NCBI GenBank assembly: GCA_008828725.1
Contig: MEHQ01001475.1
Span: 13,112 to 77,111, forward strand
Direction of reading: 5' to 3'
From: Saccharina japonica
Lineage: Eukaryota; Sar; Phaeophyceae; Laminariales; Laminariaceae
Length of the DNA: 64,000 nt
Below, piece by piece: positions 34,901-46,900 of this stretch. Numbering within the stretch: the stretch's first letter is position 1; each line of letters begins with the position of its first letter. Under the pieces are notes generated by a model. That model did no database searches and was not told the DNA's origin. It saw nothing but the letters and a program-made list of their open reading frames with translations. The translations under genes and the position numbers were made by a program.

Positions 34901-37900
34901 ACAGTGGCTGTGTGTGGGGGACAAGATATAGGCTGCCTGCTCCCAAATCGCTGACAACGCCACAGACAATCTGGGTTTATGGCCTTAAAGCTTTGTAGGA
35001 TCGTTGCTTACGACCCACGACCGATGGAGAGGATAGGTGGGCCATTTGACTGTCTCAGACATCCGCTGCCGCCACCGCTAGGGGACACGGATAATGCACC
35101 GTCAGATTGTGACGAAAATAGGTTTGACACATCCATTGTCGCCATCGCGAATTCGGTTGGACAATGTGCGGCACTCCCATCAGTATGCGGGCTGTAAGCC
35201 CATGAGGCACGCAGAAACACTTGTAGAACACATTCCGGGGCCGTCCCTGACTCCAAGTCAGGCTTTCTTTAGTTAATGTCCAACTCAGTAACCGGCAACG
35301 TTATTGTCGTTTGCGCCGGAAACGCCATGAGCAGGCCGTTTTTCTTCGTGCTCTCCTGCACAAGATCATACAGCATTTTGTCGTTGGCGGCTTCGTTCCT
35401 TGCCGTGGGTACAGCAGACGATTGCGTATTCCGCGTGGTTCGTTTTGCGAAATACACCAAACATACACATTCAACTTCGTCACGCACTTGGTAATTTGTC
35501 ACTATAATCCCGTTCTATCCATACCTTTTAATTGTACAGTAATTTATGAATATTATCAGTTCTCCGCGGAAACACGCACAATAGCCAGAAATGGTTCCCA
35601 AACGAGACCCACACACGTAAAAGATATTGCCAGGAAGGCAGAGCTCACCATCGACTCCAGCAACAACGCGAAGTTGCTGAGGTTGGTGACGATGTTCGGG
35701 TGGTCAGGGCCGTTTAACTTCGTGTCGATCGCCAGCAAGCGCTTGTACAGTTGTTCGGCCTCGGTGTACTTACCCTGAACGAGAGGTGCGCCATCAGTAG
35801 TTGGTGTGAGCTTTCCGAACTCCGGCGACACTCAGCAGTGCGTGCGCACAAGGTTGGAGGGAAGGAATCCCACCGCATGGCACACACACACATTTAGCAA
35901 ATCTCGCCCGGTTCTGAAGCCGTATAGGTTCGTTGGCATAGCTCCTACTCAATCCCGCTTCGAACATCGATCGAAGCGCTCAATACAGGATCTTCATGCG
36001 TAAAGCACACAGAGCAACAGCTGTAGAGGACGCTCTGGGGTGGTGCTAGACTACTGAGCCAAGCTTTCTTTTGGTCAATATGGGTTACCGACACGTCTGC
36101 CGCCTGCTCCGAAAGCGCCCCATGCGGGCCTTCCTGTTGTAGATCTCCCTATCAACTCACATGGGACATTTGTCGTGGGAGGCTTCATTTTCTCGCCGTA
36201 CGCATGGCGCACGGCCGCATGACCCTTGTGAATCTTGCCGTGAAGTGCACGTTTTACTTTTGCCGTACACCTAACTTTACCACATTAATCTGATTGTCTC
36301 TCAACCTCTTGACGCGTGCTACGGTAGAGGTGGCACTTTTTTGGCTGAATCGTTTTCTGAACGATCGGGCTCCTTAACCCAAATTCGTCGGACTTTCATT
36401 TTTGTGACGAATAATGTTTCAGAGTATACTTCGGTCAGGTTATTTCTCATCCGGCAGCAATTTATTTTCCTCCAAAATCATTTTTTTCGGTGAGGTATGA
36501 CGCTCCTTAAGCGAGAAGCTCAGAAAAAAACATTGCGCACCTCTATCGTAGCATGTGTCTCTTTACGTAGTTGTAGACGCCAGCATTTTTATGTCGTTCG
36601 GGATTATCTCACCATCGATCCCAGCACTGAGGCCAAGTAGCTGAGTGCGATGACGACCTTCGGGTGTTCAAGACCATAGGCCTTTGTCTTAATCGCCAGT
36701 GATCGCCTGAATAGTGGCTCGGCCTCGGCGTACTTACCCTGAGTAGCAAGCAAGGTTCAAGAGTTCGAGCGCTCACTCAACGCACGCACGGTTAAAGGGA
36801 GGACTTCGACCGCATGAGACCCCCCCCGAACTGCTTGGGTATTCACCAAACGCCCGGTTCATAAATTATGTATATAGCCATGCTGGCACGATTCCCTTTC
36901 AACCTTGCTCTACATAAAATTCACGGAAGTGCTTAGGGTCATTTATTCTGCGCCTTTCACTTGCCCTGGGTGAAAAAACGGGCGTATATGTGAGCACCGC
37001 TATTCTCCAGCAACGGTAGCCAAATATCCGAACAAGAAAATGCGGCCGTTTTCATTCGTGCCGTCCTCAGTTTTACATTTCAAACACGAAGTGATAGCTG
37101 AAGACAAAATACCCATGGCCGTTCCAACACAGTGACTGTTTTGGGGACAACAGAGGTTTTCCACGTAATTTCCACCAATACTTGAAACCAAAAGGAAGTC
37201 TGTTGTACAGCTTGAAACCAAAACACCCCGCGTTTTGTAAAACCACCACGCCGCTGTGGGCTGTTCGCAAACCGCCGAAAAACAAAACAAACAGAGGGAG
37301 AGAGACACCATTACCGAAACATACATATCGAATTGCTTTTGATAGCACCGAGCTGTCTAGAGCACGACACGCCCGACAAGACACACCCTACCCGCTTGGT
37401 TCAGCGGCGAAATAAGTATTTATAGTAGAAACACTACGCTGCTGTTCCTGGGCAGCGGCCAGCCCGGTAGCTTCTGTAATCGTCAACGGTGTGAGGCCAC
37501 CTCTCAAACACAGCTCTTTGTTGGGCCCGACAGCACAAAAAATTCGATTAGCTCGAAGCAGTTTGTTAGTAACCACCGAGCTGGCTAGGGCACAAGACAC
37601 AAGACACGACAAGACAAAAATAGTGAAAACACGACGCTGCTGTGGCTGGGTAGTGGCGAGCCCGGTAGCTTCTGTAATAGTCAGTTGTGTGAGGCGACCT
37701 TTCAAAAGCAGCTCTCGTTTGCGCCCCACAGCCCACAGCCAAGCAGATTTGTTGAGCTCGCAGAAAAACAAATCCGTAACCACCGAGCTCGCTAGAACAC
37801 CACACACAAGAGACGACCAGTCTTACCCGCTTGATGCGGCGACGGCATGAGTAGTAGGAGCAAGGTGCTGCTGAGTTTCAGCGGGTGGGGGCGTGGTAGC

Positions 37901-40900
37901 TGCCGCATTCGCTTGCGTTGTCCGTTGCTTTTGTTGCTGTCTCTGTTACCAAAAGCGCAAACACACTATTAATACTATACGCCCACTAATCGGGCTACTC
38001 GGCGCTGTCTGCAGTTGTTTCAAAAGGGCAAACATAAATGCAAAACCAAACCAACCTCCTAATTACATGAACCGTTCTTGACATTTGTTCGTTAATTGTT
38101 TACCGCCAAAACAACGACCCGCAACCTACGAGGATGAAAACGTCCATCGTAACCGACAAAACCCAGTGAATTATTTTACAGGGGAAACCCTATAATACAC
38201 ATGATGCTTCTTCGCAAATCGATGACAATCTCGAAGGTCAATTTTGATAGTAGAGCTTGGCGTGGGCGACCGGTGGGAGAGAGGGGTAGGTCATGCAGCC
38301 GCCACATACCTCCGCGACCACCGTCGCCCCGGAACACGCGAATGGCACAAACGGGTCAAGGAGTGCAAAAACATGGTACACCGGTTGTCGCACGGCCGAC
38401 AGGTTCAACACCGTGTGGCACCGGAGACAGCAGCGTGCTGCCGGAACACCCCTGGGGAACACCGCAACACTCGTAGATCACCCTCGGCGGGGCGGTGCCT
38501 GAATCACGAGCCTACTGATGCCGTGGTTGAAATCGAACACCGGTACCGACAATGCTGTCGCTTAGGACCCGTATTAACGTCGAACAAAAACATTCGTATT
38601 TTAGTAAATATTGATCAAGTTGAATATAATTTCATGAAAAATGATACTTTGGATCCTATCGAGGAATGGTGTATGGTGTTGAAAACACGAACAACGCACA
38701 AGGGTCAACAAAAACCCGTGGGAAACCAACGAGGCGGGCTACGGTCCGCGTTCACCCCGGGGCGCCGCGGTCAGCGGAAACTAATGCCTGCCGGCACCGC
38801 CTTAGAGGCCATCGCTCTGGGGATGTCTTGGGGTGGCTGGCGCAGCGCCGAAGCCCCACGCGGGCAACCACGACGGGGACACAGCGATCAAGCTTCTGAG
38901 CGAAGTCGTGACCTGGTCGGTGCTCGTGTGGTTCAGGAGGCAAATAGGGATGGGAAACTGAATTCGCGACGGCCTTGTGATGGTTTGAGGCGCCGCGGGT
39001 GGTCTACTTTGTGCTAGGGGCCGTCGGACCTCGCTCTGCGGCTGCTCTGGTGGCCCTGCCTTTCGGGAATGATGGATATCGCCTCTAAAGCAGTCGACGA
39101 CACAGCTCAAGTTCGCGTGGCTTGTTTCGGTTCATGGAACATGCCACGTCGAATGGGACAACTTCCCCAAAGTGAATAGTACGAAGAGCAAAATAGGTCC
39201 CATCATATTTTTGTGGAATTCCGTGATATTCAATTTCACTCAAAAATGCTTGCTTGGTTATTCAGTTGTCGACCAATCAGATGCAAATCAAATGGAACGA
39301 AAACAAAATATTTTCGAAATCCGATAAAAAACTAGTCGTTGATACTGGCCCTTACACTACAAGCTCTGGAGGCGGGTTTAACATTTGTGGCCCTCTACGT
39401 GAACTAATCGTCACCTGGTCGTCAGACCAATCATTTGGCAGTCGTCAACAAACTAGTGTCACGATCTCATTCCTTTTCGTTTAAATATCTGAGGGTCGTT
39501 GTAGAGTACGCAGACCGTCAAACAAACATTCCTAGTGGCCCGGAATGCCCTGCGAACGAGCCTCCAAAACACGTTGACCTTGGCGAGAAAGTACGTCTCA
39601 CCGTTGTTTCAAACAGTGCCGCCAAGTGCTCAAGATAGGTAGCGACTTCCGGGTGGTCAGGACCGTACACCTTCGTAGCGATCGCCAGCGAACGCTTGTA
39701 GTGTGGCTCGGCTTCAGCGTATTTGCTCTGCGTGACAAGAGGTAGTGAAATTGGAGAGGGTCATGACTTAATACGCTAAAACATGCAGAGGAAATTGCCG
39801 GCTAACTCGCACCCCGTGAAGTCGCCTACTGTACTCTCCAACCCCTGCTTTAGTTCGTTTAGCGATAGGAACACATGTGAGTGTTCCGCATCCAGCATTT
39901 CCTGCCCGATAGGGAATGGCCTTTTGAAGCGGTGGGTCGGCCTCGGCGCACACTCTTCCTGTATAGAAGGCAGTGGAATGATGTAAATAATGCCGAATAA
40001 AGTCAACATTCTAATATATATACATATATATATGATATAAATCTCGACGCAAGGGAAACCTGCGAAGCCTTCTACTATAGCGAATATCATTATACTGTCA
40101 CCTGAGCTTTCAGCCCCACTGCGCGGTCAAGGAGTGATGTGGCCAAATTCGGGTGGTCAGGGCCCAGCGTGTTCTCCTGAATTTGAATAACTCGAAGCCA
40201 AAGGGGGTCGGCATCTGCGTACTTGCCCTGATAAGGCGAAACATTACATAGGAATAGGGTGTTTGCGATATAATCCTATTTGGTTGGGATATAAGAATAT
40301 ATATGTAAAAAAAGACAAGCACGAGGAGCTGATTGGTTAAACAGGCGAAGCCGAAGGCGTCACGGGGCAATCATAAGTTACTCTATTTGCTAACCCAATA
40401 ATATACGTTGGTTGAAAATGTCATTTTGGTACCCGTTTCCCACAGCAATACATTTTTGGTGGGTTGAGGTTGCAGTAGTGTAGGAACCAGACTCCATGGA
40501 ACCCAACACAACCGAGGTCTTCGCAAGCACCCTAATACTATATAGGAAGGGTTAGTGCGAGGTGAGTGTACCATTTTATCAACAGGTCCAATAACTGCGC
40601 TGGGCGATAAGGCTACATCCAAGTGCCTGGGACACATCAAATTATATCGTCCAGCTAGTCGTACACCTATTCACTGAGCGAGCGAGCGAGCGAGCGAGCG
40701 AGCGCTCATACAATCGATACTTGCTCTGCTGCAAACGAGGCCGTTGATATGACAAACAACGTCGAAAAGGCGAATGTGGACGACGGAACACGGTGATACA
40801 GACGATCTCGGAGCGCATATGTCAACGGATGGAGAAGCAGAACGTCAGCCCTCTTGATTACTCTGCAAATAAATTTGGGGTTCGCGGAAAACTACGATAA

Positions 40901-43900
40901 CGCGAAATGAAGGAGAAATATATCTCCTTGCTCTTCAGTATTCAGCACACTTCATTGGCCCGTTAACCAATACGACACGATCAGAGTCATACAAACAATG
41001 GAAAGAAGATCCGACTATGGCGGTCGCCTCTATACCTTACAAACTCCCTCGCAACAAAGGAAAACTGAGGGGCATGGGAGTTAGGCGGGGTAGGCGACTC
41101 ATACCTGCGCCGTCAGCACTTCCGCGTGGCTACTGAGAGCTGTGAACACTTCGTCATGATCCCTTCCTAGGGACTCTTCGAAAAATACGACCACACGCTC
41201 GAAGAGAGGCTCCGCTTCGTCGTACTTACCCTGCATGTGAGGTGGGTCGGATTGTGGGTATCAGTATGTTCGTCAGCAGCAGCAAAGACCCCGGCAGCAT
41301 CATCGACATTTCGGCTTCGCCTCGTTATTTATTCACATTTGTAACACCAGGGACCCCTTAAGGTGGGAGGCCTAGTCATCTACGGGCCTCTGACGCAACG
41401 TGCTTGTGAGGGGGGACAATGCACATGTTGCTTCTTCGAATTTTCTGCGGGACTGCGCTGCACGCGATCCAAGCCTCAAAGATAGAGCCTACGTTCGGTG
41501 TTGGCCATCGATGGAGAGTATGGGTGGGTGATATAGCTGCCACAGGCAGCATCTTCCACCGGACCTACAGGTAGCATGTATTGTTGCACGATTAGACTGT
41601 GCCGTGCACCCGGGTAACGCACGCCCCTTCGCCGGGTGCAATTGGTTCGGGCGATCCCCGCAAAAACAGAACTTGCGTGCTGTGAACCTACGGAGAGCAC
41701 CTCAACATGTTTACAGCGCAGTCTGGGTCTCGGCGTTAGTCATGATCCCCTATTGTTCTGGCTGATGCCTAATACTGTTTCTGGGCGCGCCGTCGCTTGC
41801 GCCTTAACCTTTCCAAGGCGGTCTGACATTTCATACACTTTGTGCCAGCACACATTGACTTGACGTTGACGGCTGCAATCCTCGCCGTTGGCGTCACACC
41901 AGAGTATACGCACCTCGTGAAGGCTACGCTCTAAACCTATTTTTTTATTCGGCAACAACTCGATAACGTCGAGATAATGAAACAGCAATGAGTTTGTGTC
42001 CACCGAGAACACATACACAGCAGTACCACATGCCCCATCTCGAGGCCCGCCAGTATTTCAGTATTCACCGGATAGCAGGTCTCACCATGGCCTCAAGCAA
42101 TGTCGCCAGGTTAGAGAGATCGGTAGCCATATCCGGGTAGTCAGGACCGTACACTTTGGTGTTGATTGCTAGCGAACGCTTGTACAGTGGTTCGGCCTCA
42201 GCGTTCTTGCCCTGCATGTTACAGTTTGGAGATGTGTGTAAGCAGCGAGAGGAGCGGTTGCCAAATATAGACAACATAATCAACCCGAACCTCCGACCGC
42301 ATGAAGTACCTGGAAGCGTCCCCACTGAACGTTTGAATAGCTGCGCTCGGTTCTTGAGCGAAAGGAGTGTTTTTGTATTAGGACGCACGATACCCAACGT
42401 TTTACCTACAATAGCGAGCGACCGCTTAACCAGCATCTCAGCCGGGGGGTACTCACTCTTTATAGCAAGCGGCGAATGGAGAAAGGTGGACAATCAACCA
42501 AATTTAAATAGATCTCTGACGTATGCAAACCCTGCGCAAGTAGTTATATATACATTATTTACTCAAACCTGACTCGTCAGCACCCCAGCCCGGTTGCTGA
42601 GGCGTATAGCTTGGTCAGGGTGATCAGGGCCAACCGAAACTTCTCCAATATTGATAGCTCGAGCGTAGAGGGCGTCTGCCTCTTCGTACTTGCCCTGGGG
42701 TTTGGGGAATCAGATCAACGTTCATGGTTGAGGCGAACACTGTGAAGTACATGTGCGTTGAATCAGCTAGCTCCTCTTGTTGAGTGATGGCGCCATAGCT
42801 AGATGTCCCGAACCTATCACTAGAACATGTTCTCGTACAGTTAGCCTTCCATCTGCTCATGGGTCGCCAGCGAGTGCGCGTACAGCGGCTCGGTCTCAGC
42901 GCATTTTACTTGACGATCAAGAGGCGGCTGGTGTGGACCGGATGGGCTAAGGGTGTCGAACATAACATTCTAGGTAAAGGCGAAGGACAGGGCCGGCCTG
43001 TGTAGATTACATCGATAATGTCATGCCAACAGCTGAACACGTACAAGAGGTTCAGTCCCATCCACACGCTTGCAAGAGGTTGCGGGTAAAGGCGTACCAG
43101 TACAACAGTACACCACACACACCTTTGAAACAACCTGAGTCTTGGCTGTATACAATGACCCCGTCCGTTTGTTGAGCAACAACACATAGTTTAGCGATCG
43201 TGGCTCGTGTAGTTTTTACACAGTGATCGTGAGGTCTGAGAGGGTATCTCAAAATGGACGAAGACCAAACAATTACTGTTTTGAACATTTTGATTTACTC
43301 GTAGAAAGCGTTCGAGAATCACACTATTATTAGCCGTCTGCTCTTTTCACCACGCCGACCTGATTACACCACGAGCTGAGCCCTCCGACTTGAACCTGGA
43401 TTTAAAATTAGCCAGCGGCAGGGGCCCTGATACCACGCCGACGGCCAGGAAGGGAAATCGACCAAAGCATTACACAACTGAAGATCTTTGAGACCAAAAA
43501 CTGCAAGAAGAGCTGTATGGCTGGCATCTCTACGTTGAACAACTTCTCGTTACTGAACTATTCCGGGTCGGGTGGGGAGAGGGGGGGGGGGCTACAGTAC
43601 ATGACTCACGGGCTATTCCCTAAAAATGTCCAAGATACAGGCTATACATTATTGTCACCTGGTCGTTCCTCACTCCCGCTCGGTGGGTGAGGCTTGTGGC
43701 CAAGTCGTTGTGATCAGGGCCCAGAGTTCTTTCTTGACTGTCAATAGCTCGAGCGTAAATAGCGTCGGCCTCTTCGTACTTGCCCTGGGGTAAGGGTAGG
43801 GAGGGCAGCATCCGTGACGAACGACGTTATGATATGGGTAGCGTGATTAACGAACCGCTCTTCTGAAGCGATTGAGCCGCACACAGTTGGCCCGGATCCA

Positions 43901-46900
43901 GCACTCTCAATCTTGCAGCTAGCTGTCATTCCCAGCGAGCCTTCAAGCATTGGCAGGGTCTTAGCGTACTCCCTCTGATGGCCAGGAGGCGGTTGGTGTG
44001 GGCGCAACGAACTACAGACGCCACACAATGCAAAGTTGGTGAATGCCGCGGACAGTACACATAGAGGCACACAATATCTCGAAGTATCTCGGAACACGCA
44101 TGCCATGCCAACATGTCTACTCCTCTGCAGACTTTCGGTCCTCTTTGTAGGCCCACGAGGAGTCCAGGCTACCGCCACACAATATTGTCAGGAAATCCAT
44201 CTGCCGGCGTTTAACAACTCCGCTCATTGGTTGAACAACCCTAAGAACAGGAATTTACAGAAGTGAAAACCTAATTTTGGCTGCCACCTATACGTTAGAA
44301 ACAATGCATTCACCCAGCACGTGGTGCGCAATGGCGAACGCCCGTCTAACCCGCGGCTCAGCCTGGGGCACCTTGAACGGCAGTGGGTTACACGTAGGAC
44401 CGGCCAAGGGGCATGTATGCAGACCTCCAACGCATGTGAAACCTACGCCACGTACGGGATGTATATTGCTTATTCAAACCTGACTCTAAAGTAACCCAGC
44501 CCGGTTGCAGAGGCGTATAGCCTGAAATCTACGCCATGTACCGGGTCTATATCGTTTTCTCAAACCTGACTCTTTAGCCCCCAAGCCCGGTTGCAGAGGC
44601 GTGCAGCCTGGTCGGGGTGATCAGGGCCAATCGAAGTCTCTCCAATCTCGATAGCTCGAGCGTAGAGAGCGTCGGCCGCGTTATACTTGCCCTGGGGTTT
44701 GGGGAATCAGATCAGCATCCATTGTTCACGAATACTGTGAGGGTATATGTGCGTTGAATCAACAAAACCCCTCTTGTTGAGCGATTGGGAACACAGCTAG
44801 ATGTTTTGAATTTCAATCATGTTGTGATACAGTTAGCCTTCCGCCTGCTCATGGATCACAAGAGCGCGCTCGCACAACAGTGGTCCGATCTCAGCGCACT
44901 TACCTTCATGCGCAAGAGACGAGCCGGATAGGCTGCGGGTGCCAAACAATGTTTTCTACGTAGATGAAGGTGGATGGCGGGTGCGGCTAGTAAAGAGTCT
45001 CTAAAAAAGGGCATGCCAACAGCTGAACCCGTCGAGGTTCAGTCCCCTCAACACGCTTGCAAGGAGTTGTGGGTAAGGGCTGGCACACGATCGTAACAGT
45101 CTTCGATGTATCTTCCGACCGCATTCGAACACCATCTGTTTGTTGAGCAGTATTACACATTTGGCGACTGTGGCTGGAATTTCTACGTTAAACGACGCCT
45201 CGTTGCCAAGGCGTTTCTGGTGGGGGGGTGCAGCCGATTCATTCCCGAATATTTCACCATGTCCCAGGTACTTACCGTGCATGTCTCTCACCTGCATCAT
45301 TAGCATTGCCGCTCGTCGGCTGAGGTTCTCGACTAAATCGGGGTGATCAGGGCCAATCGAAGTCTCTCCAATCTCGATAGCTCGAGCATAGAGATCGTCG
45401 GCCGCGTCGTACTTGCCCTGGGGTTTGGGGAATCAGATCAGCATCCATCGTTGGCGAATACTGTGGGGTATATGTGCGTTGAATCAACAAAACCCCTCTT
45501 GTTGAGCGATTGCGCACACAGCTAGATGTTTTGAATTTAAATCATGTTGTAATATAGTTAGCCTTCCGCCTGCTCATGGATCGCCAGAGCGCGCTCGTAC
45601 AGCAGTGGTCCGATCTCAGCGCACCTGCCTTCATGCGCAAGAGACGAACCGGATAGACTGTGGGTGCCGAACAATGCATTCTTCATAGGCGAAGGCGGAG
45701 GGCGGGTGCGGCTAGTGAAGATTCTCTCTCGAAAAGGGCATGCCAACAGCTGAACCCATCGAGGTTCAGTCCCCTCAACACGCTTGCAAGGAGTTGTGGG
45801 TAAGGGCTGGTACAGGACCGTAACAGTCTTCGATGTATCTTCCGACCACATTCCAACACCATCTGTTTGTTGAGCAGAATTACACATTTGGCGACTGTGG
45901 CTGGAATTTCTACGTTAAACGACGCCTCGTTGCCAAGGCGTTTCTGGTGGGGAGATGTAGACGATTCATGCCCGAATATTTCACCATGTCCCATATACTT
46001 ACCGTGCATGTCTCTCACCTGAGGAATCAGCATTGCCGCTCGTAGGCTGAGGTTCTCGGCTAAATCGGGGTGATCAGGGCCCATAATTCGCTCTTGACTG
46101 TCGATAGCTCGAGCGAAGAGAGCGTCGGCCTCTTCGTACTTGCCCTGGAATTGAGGCAGTGAGATCAGTATACAAAGTACACGACGAACGACGTAATGGC
46201 GTGAATGTATTTGCGTGATCAACAAGTCCCTTCTGTGGAGCGATTGGGCCGCAGCCAGATGGTCCGGATCCAGCAGCCTCTATCTTGCAGCTGGCTGCAG
46301 TCTCCAGCGAGCATTCATACACGGCCTCAGTGTACTTTCCATGATTCCCAAGTGGAGGTTGGTGTGGTTCGAATGAACTATGGGCACCATTTCAAAGACA
46401 ACAGGGTGGAGGGCAAGGACAGGTTAAGTACTAAACTGAAACTGCTCGACTATCCGAGGCACATGCCAACCGCTGATAGATACCGGTAGGCATTAGGTTC
46501 TCTTATCGTGCCCCCAAAGAGTCGAGGCCAGGCGCCACGTACAACAACAACACCCGTAGGAAAGCTTTCAATAACCCCGACCGTTGGTGTAACATTCACC
46601 TGAACAAAACCTCAAAATAATAGCAATGAAAAACGCGGTTTGACTCTCACCTTTACTATAAGAAATATGTTTATAACACCATTTCTGGGGTGGGAGTGGG
46701 GTGGGGTGGGGTGGGGGGTGATACTTGTGCCTACCATTATGCTCGTGTGGCGGGGGGGATAGATGTGGCCACTGTGAGGCCTTCACTGCCCAGTAAATCT
46801 TTCAAAATCTCGACCAAACGTTCCACGAGAGGATCAAGGTCCTCGTGCTTACCGCGCATGCGATATGAATACTTGCGTGAGGATCAGCGCCTTCTGGAGT

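Larger units (their letters stand above)
44692..46144 (-). repeat. Recent 726-bp tandem duplication spanning class-D exons
   Basis: 44692-45417 and 45418-46144 are near-identical over the intron, truncated half-cassette, and 'gaacaccatctgtttgttga' segments. Each unit ends in a class-D exon. Confidence 0.85.

Noticed and set aside
38244-39017. 257-codon plus-strand ORF inside a receptor intron
   Set aside because: No domain, mixed composition changing mid-way, and overlapping ORFs. Could be a relic, but nothing supports a gene.
40560-40640. Possible TPR remnant (HLDVALSPSAVIG)
   Set aside because: Only about 12 residues resemble the TPR second helix, and no splice sites or first half are present.
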